DNA of 30,824 nucleotides from Trachelipus rathkii (taxonomy: Eukaryota; Arthropoda; Malacostraca; Isopoda; Trachelipodidae): the NCBI GenBank assembly GCA_015478945.1, contig JABUQX010088121.1, positions 1-30,824 of the forward strand. The letters are read 5' to 3'. Shown one piece after another: positions 20,716 through 30,824 of the stretch (the stretch's first letter is position 1; every line of letters starts with the position of its first letter). The notes under the pieces were generated by a model. That model was given only the letters and a program-made list of their open reading frames with translations. It had not been told where the DNA came from and ran no database searches. Position numbers and translations under genes: made by a program.

Positions 20716-21375
20716 CATATCTAATATATACTAAATATTAATATCATATAATTATCAGTATACGTGCTACTATATACTAAACTAAACTAATTACTATCTA
20801 TTCATACACTATCAATCAATACTACTAATATATACTCATATCTATACTACTTAGACTTAATACTACATATATACTATTATACCAATTACTACTATACTAT
20901 ATTACTATATTACTTAATATATATATATCATATATAATAATATATATTATACTACTAATATATATACTGTATATATATATATATATATATATACTACTAA
21001 TACTTTCTATATTATATATATACTATACCAAAATAATACTTATTACTAAACATTTGTTTAATAATATATAATATCATCACTATATACTATATATATTATC
21101 TCACTCTATTACGAATCCTACTACGGCGTACTATATATACTTACCAGTATTATAAATAGGTATAGATAGTAGTTATATATATATAGCCTTATATATATAT
21201 ATAATTATTATTATATTATATATGTATATATATAATTTATCTATATATTATAATATATATATTTTAATAATATTTATATTATAATATATAATAATATATA
21301 TTATTATATATATTATATATATATATATATTTATATATTTATTACGATATATAATATTGTATATATATATATTAT
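20716..21375. repeat. AT/ACT low-complexity tract
   Basis: The first part (20700-21180) is made of TACTA, ACTAT and TAATACTA words. The second (21180-21375) is TATATA/TAATATA. No coding content is seen. Confidence 0.9.
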
Positions 21376-21545
21376 GGAGAATATCTATTAAGACCTTTTA
21401 AACGTTACTCGTTTACCCCAAAAAAAAATAGGTACAGGGTTACCCCCTTAAGAATAAAATAGATTCGTAGTTGAGGATGTTGTTAATTTAGGTTGTGTTA
21501 AAAATAGTGTAATAACCCTTATTATTATAATATTTACTTAGTAGT
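21376..21545. other. short non-repetitive segment between AT tracts
   Basis: About 170 bases of ordinary AT-rich sequence including an A8 run. No motif is seen. Confidence 0.4.
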
Positions 21546-21865
21546 GTAGGAAGATATAATATATATTCTATAATAATATATATAATATATATATATAATA
21601 ATATAATGTATTATATATATATATATGAGTATTATTATATATAACTATTTAATATATTATAATATGCTCGTATTATATTATATATATATATTAAAATTAT
21701 ATAATATTATTATATTAAATATAATATACTTATATAATAATTATATGTATAATAATATAAAAGATATATATATATTATTTATAAATAATATATAAATAAA
21801 TTTATTATAGTAATTATATATTACTTATATATAATATTAGTACATAATTATAAATTTTATTTAAG
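21546..21865. repeat. (AT)n/(TAATA)n tract
   Basis: Imperfect AT dinucleotide and TAATATA repeats without coding content. Confidence 0.9.
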
Positions 21866-22129
21866 ATATTTCGTTTATTAAAAATGATTTGGAGGTTACA
21901 AAAATAAACTGATCGTTGTGTCAAGGTGTTCCATATTCCTTTCATTAAAGATGGTGTAACTAGGATAAATAATTTTATTTAATACAGAAAAAAAATTTGG
22001 TATTAATAACCTAAAAAAATCAAAAAAATCAAAATAAATAAAAAATCAGATTTTAAATTAAAAAACATCGCTAAAGTGTATTAAATAATTTAAATTTTAG
22101 ATTATTTTTCGTGCCAACCCTTTTTAAAA

Positions 22130-22500
22130 ATCTAAGTACTTTATAACGATTATAAGCTTCGTATATATAAGTTGCAGAAAAGAAGCATATCAGATAAATT
22201 ATTTACGTCCGAATATACTTTATTCTAAAATGTAAACTACTCTTACTTCGTTTGGTAAAACCAAAACTCTTTTAAAATTTAAATTAATACCCCAAGGAAG
22301 ATACACACATGTTATAATAAGCAATCAAGTTAATATATGATTTTGCTAGGTACAAATCCCTTTAAGATGTGGAGAATAATATGGTGCTATATCACTTCTT
22401 GGGCTTCCAGTTTCATTTAAGAAAAGGAACTCAAGTCTTTAATATTTTGCCCGATTTAATTATTAGGAAGTTAATTACAGAAATTTCTAAAGTAGAGATC
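22130..22500. other. unassigned AT-rich DNA
   Basis: Non-repetitive sequence between the right hAT-like end and the tRNA-like segment. No open frame or motif is seen. Confidence 0.5.
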
Positions 22501-22504
22501 GTAA

Positions 22505-22573
22505 TAGTGTAGCGGTGTCATCTACGACATACTTCATTTTCGAAAGTTCGGGGTTCTATATTAGTGCCACTAC
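22505..22573 (+). repeat. degenerate tRNA-like segment, probable SINE head
   Basis: The segment begins TAGTGTAGCGGTGTCATC, close to an RNA polymerase III A box as in tRNA D-arms. About 45 bases on it has AAGTTCGGGGTTCTAT, resembling a B box (GGTTC..). The outer bases TAGTG (22505-22509) and CACTA (22568-22572) can pair as a short acceptor-like stem. ACTTC and GAAAGT could form an anticodon-like stem. The B box is damaged and the T-arm does not close well, so it is not a functional tRNA. tRNA-derived SINEs begin this way, and the C-rich sequence that follows (22574-22660) may be the SINE body. Confidence 0.42.
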
Positions 22574-23920
22574 CTCCCCTCTGTACCCGGGGTATGCCCA
22601 ACTCCCTTCCCCTGTTCCCTATCCGATCAGTTTCTTGGACACCGTATTTGCCGTTTCAAAATTACCCTGAGTTGTGTCTGAACATGAGAGTAAAACCTAT
22701 ATTACAAAAGTTTAAACCTACTAATAAAAACATCCTTATTTATTACAGGATCAAAAAGGATCACTCGTCTTTAATATTTTAATAACTATATAAGTTTATA
22801 TTCTAATAAGTAATTAAATTACCTTGCTTCATGATTATATGCAATCTATACATCATAAAATATCTTTTATCTAAACAATAATATATAACGATTGAGTAGA
22901 TATATATATATTAATAAAATTGGTGTGAATAATTGAACACTTCTCTAACAATACCCTTCCATACTATTAAAAAATCAATATTTAGTAATATAATCGATAT
23001 CTGTGAATACTATTACAATAATATAGTTATTATTACTCAAATATTAAATACCGAAGGAGTATAACGTGACTTATAAAATTAATAAAATCTTCTAGGTATT
23101 ATATATATAAAACCAACCCAAATTAAAACAAATGCCTACCTAAGAATCTATTATTATATATCAACTAAGTTAATCTCTTCCATTTTATATTTTTTGCGTT
23201 TTGCAAGGTGTACATTATCATAAACAACCGTTTCAATGTTTCAAGTAAGGATAACCTATTTTTTTATTTATTATTCTTCTTTACATTTTTTTTATTTTTT
23301 TTATTTTTTAGAACTGGTAAACTAGTACCATGAAAAACAATATTCAACCATTAACAAAAGTATGAAAGGTGTAAGCAAATAAATAAGATAAACATCGCCG
23401 CAAAAAGTAAATAGCGCTTTCAAGTTAAGTTAATAACAATTAAGTAAAAACGTTATCTTTATAACAACGAATTTCACAATTTATTTTTTAAGTCTGAACA
23501 CTTGTACTTTAACGATTTTTATGACAACTTTTTTTATTATATTACCTTTTATTTTTTAAAATACACGCTAATAATTATATTGTTTTCGAGTTATAATATA
23601 AGCAATTTTCGAACATATAAGTAAAAGAACATTGCCATGCTGTAGGTATGTAACACGTAATGCCCGATTAATATAATTAGCCATGATTCGTAAATTCGTT
23701 AAAACTTCCTTTAGCAGCGTGAAGCAAGACCTACAAAAAGTTGAAAATTTTTTCTGATGTATAACTCAACGACGTGTTTTACCCAAAATTCCAATGACTT
23801 TTAACTTTAAAGTGCTATCATTTTGCTTCTGGGTAAAAATTAAAAATTAAAGAATTTCCTTCAAATAATAAATAAGCTTCTATCTTAGTAATACTAAGAT
23901 AGTGTTTCATTTTACATTAA
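22574..23920. other. unassigned AT-rich DNA with a perfect 23-nt palindrome
   Basis: The 72-codon plus frame (22564-22782) starts in the presumed SINE body and has no recognisable domain. The rest is AT-rich with T-runs at about 23260-23310. A perfect palindrome with 11-base arms, CTATCTTAGTA then A then TACTAAGATAG, lies at 23880-23902. No gene can be supported. Confidence 0.5.
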
Positions 23921-24310
23921 ATGATCTGTATATATATTATTATATATATATTATTATAGTAATTATAATAATATTAATATATATATATATAATATATATA
24001 TCTAAAATAATAGTATTATATATATTATATTAATATAATATATATATAATATATTATATATATAAATATATTATATATATATATAAATATTATTTAATAA
24101 TATATATATATATCAATTATATATATAAAATATATTATATATTATATTATAATATTATATATATTATATTATAATATAATTAATTTAATATATATATATA
24201 TATTATATTATATAGTATACTATTATATATTATAATATATATATATATATATATTACTATATATGATATAATATATTATAGTATATTTACTAGTATATAA
24301 TATAATAGTC
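23921..24310. repeat. (AT)n satellite-like tract
   Basis: About 390 bases of TATATA/ATAATA with few interruptions. Confidence 0.95.
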
Positions 24311-26110
24311 AATGTACTCAAGAACACCATCAACGGCCTCACAATGAAAAGCCTGCCACACTGTATTTGTATATCAATTCAATGAGTGACGATTATTATG
24401 GTCCTGGCCTTTATATTTTAAATGTCAACGAAAATTTGAGTGGCGAAATAAAATTAGGCAAAAAGAAATAATAAAAAACTAAATAAAAGTATATCCTTGT
24501 TATAATAAATAGTTCAATATTTATAAAACAAAACGTTATTTGTAAAAAATATTTATTTTCTTTGAAGAACTCTAAAAAAATAAAATTACTGCTAAAGTGG
24601 GAAGATCTGATAAGATATTAGAGGTGGACAACCATCATAGTAATGTTATGCTACACCATATAATATTAAGAAAATTACCGAGGCGAAATGGTGTCCAAGA
24701 ATTTGAAATATGCAATGAAAGAGCATTACTTTATTGCGAACAGATTGCAATGTTTTAATGGCGACGAAAAATTTGCAGATGGGAGGAGCTCCACGATACA
24801 TATAGTGGCTGTGAATTATATTTGAGTTGTTTGGCATAAATTACGTAAGGCGTGTACGCTTCGCACGTGAGGATAAAAGGCCCCACTCTACCAATGCTCG
24901 CTTATATTTCTAAGTATTTTGCTCCCCGCATGATCATTCGTCCAGCCAATCTTGTTCCAAATGAGATTCAATGCCTTATTGTCGTGAGAGCAGTGATTAA
25001 TGTGATATTTTAGGTAATCCAAATGAGTGTGAGAAGTCCGATATGATCTGAATGGGAATACCGGTATAAGCACTAGAACAGTTCCGAGTAAAAATAGATC
25101 GGCCATTTCTGTCCTCTCTTCGGTGATCTTCATTGTCTTGATTACCCCTACATGAGAGGGAGTCCCACATAGATAATGATTTGATGCTTACAGTAGTGAA
25201 AACAGGCCGAAAAATTGTTTGTACACCGGATACCTATTTTTTTTAGAATAGGGATTTTTAAGTGACAGAGAGCGCAAGTTACAGTGCACAAATTTATAAA
25301 TAAGCTACAGAATTAGAATTCGAAAAGTGAAAATCATGCTATAGCACTAATTCATGACTCTCCTCTCATAAATAATCTCAAAAGCATGAAGTGGGGACGT
25401 ATGGGAGATGTTGCGGTGTCAGGAAAGGACAGCAGCACCTCACAATTATCGGCCTGTTTAGAGTCGTCCACTAATACCATGGGGTAAATTCTACAGTGAA
25501 ACTTAGCGAATGTGAACAGTGAATGATTCCTATATTAAACAAAGGTCAAGCTGGGGTGCTGATTATGTAAAATGAGAATTGAGGTTGGTCAGAATAGAGC
25601 AAATAATGTGAGCTAGGAAATGAGCCTAATTTGGTTTATATAGCCTCATCTCCATAAGAGAAGACAGAACATTTTGTGCAATAGAGATGGATGTTTAACA
25701 AATTAATGATGTATTTATGAAACTTCTTTGCCAAGCCATTGTCCAGTTAGACGGAAGAATTATGAGATATCTTCCTGCAGAATCGTAGGTGTCAAGCAGG
25801 ACTGGTATTGGGTTGAAAGCGAAGATTAACTTCGAGTACACCATTATGTTTATTTTCCTTCGAAGAGGAGTACATCACAATGGAAATCAATCTTATCAAG
25901 CATCACCTTTCATGGACACGAGTCTCGAAGGTGCCATTAGATATCACGAAGTAGCTCGGTATGGATGGAATCTATTACAGTTGATTGTAGAGTCGGGGAG
26001 GCCCTGACCAATGTGACTTTATTCAGATCGGTAAATTTATGGCCAGATTATAAGAAGGACGTAAATAGTGGAATTGGCGATCCAACGGCCTCTTGTGGCC
26101 TAAAAACCAC
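24311..26110. other. 1.8-kb non-repetitive island, no recognised gene
   Basis: This is the longest stretch with balanced composition outside the transposon relics. Short open frames exist: minus 25133-24888 (81 codons, including THLDYLKYHINHCSHDNKAL), minus 24837-24646, and plus 25789-26007 (72 codons, including FMDTSLEGAIRYHEVARYGW). A plus reading near 24690-24830 gives ICNERALLYCEQIAMF, a stop, then EELHDTYSGCELYLSCLA. Their mixed, non-repetitive composition suggests old coding sequence, either decayed genes or an unrecognised mobile element. I recognise no family, and no start, promoter or splice site is compelling. Confidence 0.35.
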
Positions 26111-26114
26111 CTTG

Positions 26115-26462
26115 AAATAGTAATTTAATATTATATTATTATTAATATATATATATTAGTAATATATAGTATTATGAAATTCTATTTTTACAATATATAT
26201 TATAGTATACTATATATTAATATGCATAGTATTAATAAAATATCATATATATAATTAATATTTGAATAGTTATATATTTACTATATATTCCATTATTCAA
26301 TATTAATATATATAATAATATTATTCTATATATATATATTAATATATTATATAATTTAATATAGTATATTATATATAATATAATATATTATTTAATGATA
26401 TATTATACTATTATTAATTAATATAATAATATATATATATTATACTTATATATATTATATAA
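26115..26462. repeat. AT/TTA-rich tract
   Basis: Imperfect TATTAATATA-type repeats with no coding content. Confidence 0.9.
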
Positions 26463-26465
26463 GTT

Positions 26466-26845
26466 AATCAATACACTTAATTCAGTTTCAGGTTGATTTT
26501 TCTTGAATTTTAGTTTAATGAGTAAGATAGGTTAAGTTAAGTTAAGTTTTAAATTTAGGTTAAGTTAAGTAAGTTAAGTTAGGTTAAGTAAGTTCAAGTT
26601 AAGTTAAGTTTAAAGTTAAGTTAAAGAAAAGTATCCAGGTTAGAAATAGGTTTATGGAAAAGACGACGTAGAGTTTAAGGTTAGGTTAGTTAGGGTTAGG
26701 TTACTACACCTACACCTACCTAACCTAACCAACCTATAACCTAACCTGAATAACTAATACTACTACCTAACCTAAACCTAACTAACCTAAAACAAAAACA
26801 AAATTAAAGAAAAAATTACCTGAAACTGAATTAAGTGATTCATTA
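26466..26845. mobile_element. foldback element with TTAGG-like and CCTAA-like halves
   Basis: The outer arms are identical over 20 bases (CACTTAATTCAGTTTCAGGT at 26474-26493 and its complement at 26818-26837). They stay similar further in (TTTTTCTTGAATTTTAGTTT against its near complement). The left half is then built of GGTTAAGTTAAG and GGTTAGG words (26530-26702), and the right half of CCTAACC words (26713-26785). The whole approximately 380-base unit can fold on itself. TTAGG is the arthropod telomere unit, but these repeats are degenerate and inverted, so a foldback or MITE-like repeat is more likely than a telomere. Confidence 0.7.
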
Positions 26846-26847
26846 AA

Positions 26848-26849
<2 letters not shown>

Positions 26850-26878
<29 letters not shown>

Positions 26879-27004
26879 ATATTTATATATATATATTATA
26901 TATATATATATTATATATAATTAATATACATAATATATAATATATATATAAATATATAATATTATATTATAATATATATATCATATTAGTATATAATATT
27001 ATAT
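26850..27004. repeat. (AT)n tract
   Basis: TATATA/TAATATA repeats adjoining the foldback. Confidence 0.92.
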
Positions 27005-27009
27005 TTAAT

Positions 27010-27050
27010 AGAGAGAGATTAAGAGAGAGAGATAGGGAGAGAGAGAAAGT
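27010..27050. repeat. (GA)n microsatellite
   Basis: GAGAGA repeats with ATTAAG and ATAGG interruptions. Confidence 0.9.
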
Positions 27051-27144
27051 ATATATAAGTTAACCGAACCCTCTGATTTCCGATCCCAATGCGACTTCTA
27101 ATAGTGAAAGGGAGAATTTTGATGTAGTAATATTTTAAACTTTA

Positions 27145-27312
27145 TGTATATATATATATATAATAATATATATATATATTAATTATATATATTATTAATA
27201 TAATATATCATATTATATATTATATATAATATATATAGAATATATATATATTATATATATATATTATAAATATATATATATATAATATATATTAATAAAT
27301 ATATATACTATA
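27145..27312. repeat. (AT)n tract
   Basis: TATATA/TTAATATA repeats with no coding content. Confidence 0.93.
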
Positions 27313-27414
27313 ATAATATCAGGGTATAGTTTTATACAAAGTATTCTATATAATAGTTTATACAATGTTGATAAGATAGGACATTATGAAGTCAGCTGAC
27401 GTACGTGAGAGCGA

Positions 27415-27575
27415 AGTTCAGGGTATTTTCTTTAATTTTGTTCAGGTTTAGGTTAGCGTTACTTTAGTCTAGGTTAGTGTTTAAGTTAGGTAGATTAAGG
27501 TTAGTATTTTAGTTAGGTAGTTTAATTAATTAACCTAACCTAACCTAAACCTTCCATTTACAATCCAACCTTAAT
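27415..27575. repeat. second TTAGG-like repeat, related to the foldback
   Basis: TTTTCTTTAATTTTGTTCAGG followed by GTTTAGGTTAG words matches the inside of the right arm of the 26466-26845 foldback when that arm is read on the minus strand. GGTTAG-rich sequence then runs to about 27515 and turns into CCTAACCTAACC at 27533-27550, so this copy is also partly inverted on itself. Confidence 0.6.
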
Positions 27576-27599
27576 TGCCGATTAATATGCAATAATGCC

Positions 27600-27742
27600 A
27601 TATATATTTTATATAATATATAATATATATATATATATATATAATATATAATAATATATAATATATATTAATTAATTTATATATATTATAATTAATATTT
27701 ATATTTACTTATATATAAATATATATATATACTAATATAACT

Positions 27743-27774
<32 letters not shown>

Positions 27775-27852
27775 ATATATATTATATATATATACTATAT
27801 ATATATATATATACATATAATATATTATATTATATATATATATATTAATAAC
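27600..27852. repeat. (AT)n satellite-like tract
   Basis: TATATA/ATAATATA repeats, about 250 bases. Confidence 0.95.
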
Positions 27853-28560
27853 AAACTATTTTCAGTTTGTACATGAGGCAAAAGTCAACTAGTCAACGCG
27901 ATTACCTCGATAGGACCAGAAGAAAGATCATATCCGTAGGTATATATATAAGTACAGTATCGTTAGAGAAATGTATGATTTATTTTAATAATATATTAAA
28001 TACCACATTGCGTTATATCCTTAATATAATTACTGAAGCCCTCCGATCTCTTTATGTGTAACCTAAGACATTAAGAGATAATCCCTCGTCCATAATTGAG
28101 TTGAGATTTTTACACTAATCGAACTGCCATAAGATCGATTCACCCCTTTATTCATGTTCGCCACACATTAATAAAGATACCGAGTTTTACGGTCTATTTT
28201 AAGTGACGTATAATACAGTTTCTCATATGTTATTCTACTACGTTCACATTTCCCATTTTATATGAATAATATGCAAACGTATTTAGATCATTACTCGTAA
28301 CTCCCCTCTATGACCCTATAATTATAACGTTTGACTTAATAACATAATATCACTTTCATAGGAGACTAATACAAAAATATATAAATTAGATTATATGACG
28401 ATATTATATTATAATATGAGCTTTATAAGTATATTAGAGGTACGGTATATATAATATTTTCAGGTCATCAGTAGATTATAAGGAAAGATTACTGTTGTAT
28501 CCATATAACACAATATGATCAGTATGAGTCTAAAGTCCTACCTTCGCTAGAGTGTTAATA
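27853..28560. other. unassigned AT-rich DNA
   Basis: Ordinary AT-rich sequence. The 64-codon plus frame (27867-28061) has no recognisable motif and is probably a chance frame. Confidence 0.5.
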
Positions 28561-29130
28561 TAGGATAATATTTATATATTATTAATTAATAATTTAATAT
28601 ATATATATATATATATTATATATATTTATATTTATTAATAATATATAATAAATTATATATAATTATTATTTAAATTATTATTATATTATTATTATATATA
28701 TTTAATTATTTAATAATTATAATTATAATTTTAATAAATAAGTATATTTATTTATATATAATTAAATAATTATATTATTTATATAATATATATTTATATA
28801 TATTAAATATATTATATTATTTAAATTATACAAATTATAAATATATATTAATATATAATTATTATATAATTATATATTAATTAATTTATATATAAAAATT
28901 AAATTATTATATTATTTAATTATATTTAATTATATTATAATGATTATAATATATATTATATATCATATCACCTTAATTTAATTATTTCTAATTATATAAT
29001 AATTATTATACTTTATAACTATTATTTATATTATTTTTAATTTAATTATATTATTTAATATATTATTAATTTTTATTAATATTCATTAATCTATATTATT
29101 AATATTATTTATTTAATATTATTATTATAT
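28560..29130. repeat. AT/TTA/TAATTA-rich tract
   Basis: About 570 bases of nearly pure A+T with irregular TTAAT, ATTATT and TATATA words. No coding content is seen. Confidence 0.9.
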
Positions 29131-29750
29131 CATTAATGTGGTAGGTAGTGTTTTAGATGAATATCTCGCTAACGCCTCAATATTTATTGATGTATCTTTT
29201 ATTATATATATTAAAATAAAATTATAATTCTAATAATATTAAATATATTAATATATCAATCTTATTATTACTTATATTTAAGAAGTGAAATAAAAAAGTA
29301 ATACTATTATTTTTATAAAATTAATTTTTATATAAAATATACATTGATAAATCTATTACCTAATAATCCTAATTATAATAATTAAATAATAAATTTCATT
29401 CTTGAAATTTGTAACCTTCCTACTCATTTACTTAAATAAGTAAAATATTTTATTTTTTATGACATATAAGTATTAATTTAATTATTATTATATTCGTAAC
29501 CTAATGGATATCTTTCATATATTTTATTTACATATTTATTATATCCACTATATAATATTATATTATAGGCCTATAGATGTGTAGTAATTATATTTACTTG
29601 CATTAATTTAATTATAAGTACGATATCTGAATAAAATACTATAGAGAATCAACTGAATAATCTCACGAAATCTTTATATCGTTGAAAGAATATGAAGTAG
29701 CGCTACGTTATGAATATTTGTGCAAAAAAAGAATTAATTATGATTTATAT
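29131..29750. other. unassigned AT-rich DNA
   Basis: AT-rich sequence slightly more complex than its flanks. No open frame or motif is seen. Confidence 0.5.
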
Positions 29751-29753
29751 ATA

Positions 29754-29825
29754 CCCTCTCTCTCTCTCGTCTTGCTTTCTCATCTTTCTATCTTCTCTTC
29801 TTCTCTCTATTCTTCTCATTCATGT
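29754..29825. repeat. CT-rich imperfect microsatellite
   Basis: CTCTCTCTCTCTCG followed by CTTTCTCATC and TTCTCTTC words. Confidence 0.85.
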
Positions 29826-29867
29826 CTCTAAGCTCGTTGATCACTTTGCAGTTATTACTTAATTTAA

Positions 29868-30250
29868 TCTATTATATATATATATTATATATATATTATA
29901 TATATATTATTATTTCAATTTATTATATATATATTAAATTTATATTATATTATTATTATATTATTTATATAATATAGTATTATTATTCAGTGTTATTTGT
30001 AATATTTAGTATATTATTTAATTATATTTTTATATTATTTTATATAATTTAATTTAATTATATTATTAATATATTATTTATATTATTATATTATATTTAT
30101 ATTATTATATGATAATATATTATTATTACTTCCTTATTTAAATTTTAAATGAAATATTAAAATAATTTAAATAAGAATAATACTTATTACATTTTATTAT
30201 ATTATTAATATTAGTTAATTAGAATTATATTAAATCATTAATATTATTTA
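29868..30250. repeat. AT/ATT-rich tract
   Basis: A TATATATAT run at 29871-29910, then irregular ATTATATT repeats to about 30250. Confidence 0.9.
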
Positions 30251-30824
30251 ACTATTAAATTATCCGTTAATAGAGTGTAGAGTGTATATTCATTCAGAAG
30301 ATAGTGAGGAAATTGGATATGAAATATTATTATTGATATTTTATAATCATATATATAATATAGCACATCAGTGGAAAAATATAAGTCACTTTAGGTTCCT
30401 ATAGCTCAATATTTAAAAAGTGTTATAAGCGTGTCTAATAATAAGCGTAACAGCGCAATAAGCAAATATATATTATTTAAAATTTATGTGTTGAATAAGT
30501 ATAATGTAGTTTTTATATTTTTAATTTTTTATTTAACGTACAGGAATAAGCCAAAAATTCTAGAATCTTAATTTTTTAGTTTAAAATTTATTATCTTTTA
30601 TTTTTTACTTATCTTATAATATTATTATATAAATTATGTTACCATTTATTATTATATAAGTAAAGAAAAATAAATTGCAAAAATATATAATTGTATAATA
30701 TTTATCAAAACTATGCAGAGTTAACTATATTAGTAATAAATTAGTAACTATAATCTAATAATTTTATTTACGCATTCATAATTAAATGATTGTAATAAAT
30801 CTCTGGGATATAAGTGTTAGATAT
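30251..30824. other. unassigned AT-rich DNA to window end
   Basis: AT-rich, non-repetitive at this scale, with stops in all frames. Nothing recognisable. Confidence 0.5.

Larger units (their letters stand above)
19349..22121. mobile_element. candidate hAT-like element bounded by inverted ends
   Basis: The left end at 19349 reads CAGGGTTGAGG followed by T-rich sequence with two near-identical copies of ATTTTTTTAGAAAAAAATAA (about 19370-19425) and GATTTTTTTGATTTTTTTGA at about 19437-19455. The right end, on the opposite strand, reads GGGTTGGCAC from 22121-22111 and contains TTTGATTTTTTTGATTTTTT at about 22035-22010. Ends starting CAGGGTTGGC followed by T-rich GATTTTTTT repeats are known from some hAT elements. 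The 8 bases outside are CTTTAAAC on the left (19341-19348) and TTTTAAAA on the right (22122-22129), 6 of 8 identical, compatible with an old 8-bp target duplication. No transposase motif is readable inside, so this would be non-autonomous or gutted. T-rich convergence is the main alternative. Confidence 0.5.

Noticed and set aside
22505..22573. Functional tRNA gene
   Set aside because: The B box is damaged, the T-arm does not close, and the acceptor stem has only five clear pairs.
26530..26785. True telomere or chromosome end
   Set aside because: The TTAGG-like words are degenerate, inverted on themselves and enclosed by matching unique arms, with more than 4 kb of ordinary sequence beyond.

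Overview
This window looks like repeat-dominated, AT-rich eukaryotic nuclear DNA. It has no bacterial operon structure, no convincing intact protein-coding gene and no rRNA gene. Long (AT)n, (AAT/ATT)n, (TG/CA)n, (CT/GA)n and TTAGG-type tracts are interleaved with decayed transposon fragments. The TTAGG/CCTAA-like blocks (arthropod-type telomere unit), the extreme microsatellite load and the retrotransposon types suggest an arthropod, most plausibly a decapod crustacean such as a penaeid shrimp. That assignment is inference.

Layout. 1-2263: AT-rich DNA grading into (AAT)n, then an abrupt switch to (ATT)n. 2270-8280: short AT/ATT tracts separating low-information single-copy-like DNA, with one weak minus-strand ORF relic (2292-2605), a (TG)n array (7278-7369) and a possible orphan exon (6875-6950, minus). 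8300-9720: a minus-strand BEL/Pao-type gag-protease relic, bordered by a nearly perfect 37-bp-arm hairpin (9724-9809). 9950-15380: bracketed by two inverted copies of a short G-tract repeat. It contains a possible hAT C-terminal scrap (+, about 10700-10800), a minus-strand hAT transposase relic (about 11450-12830) and a minus-strand non-LTR reverse transcriptase relic (about 13190-14770). 15690-17345: a plus-strand Jockey/CR1-like non-LTR relic whose central RT domain is deleted. 17690-18350: a second, different minus-strand non-LTR RT fragment. 19349-22121: two inverted ends resembling hAT termini enclose a GC-rich island (19600-20710) and AT satellite-like DNA. 22505-22573: a degenerate tRNA-like segment, probably a SINE head. 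26466-26845: a foldback element made of TTAGG-like then CCTAA-like repeats, with a related copy at about 27420-27560. The rest to 30824 is AT/ATT tracts and unassigned AT-rich DNA.

Nothing here forms a working pathway. The genes are pieces of at least five transposable-element lineages (BEL/Pao, two or three hAT-like, three non-LTR), all broken by stops and frameshifts. The most interesting signals are structural: the foldbacks, the inverted hAT-like ends around GC-rich cargo, and the inverted G-tract repeats around a nest of relics. All family calls come from reading translations by eye; no database search was run.
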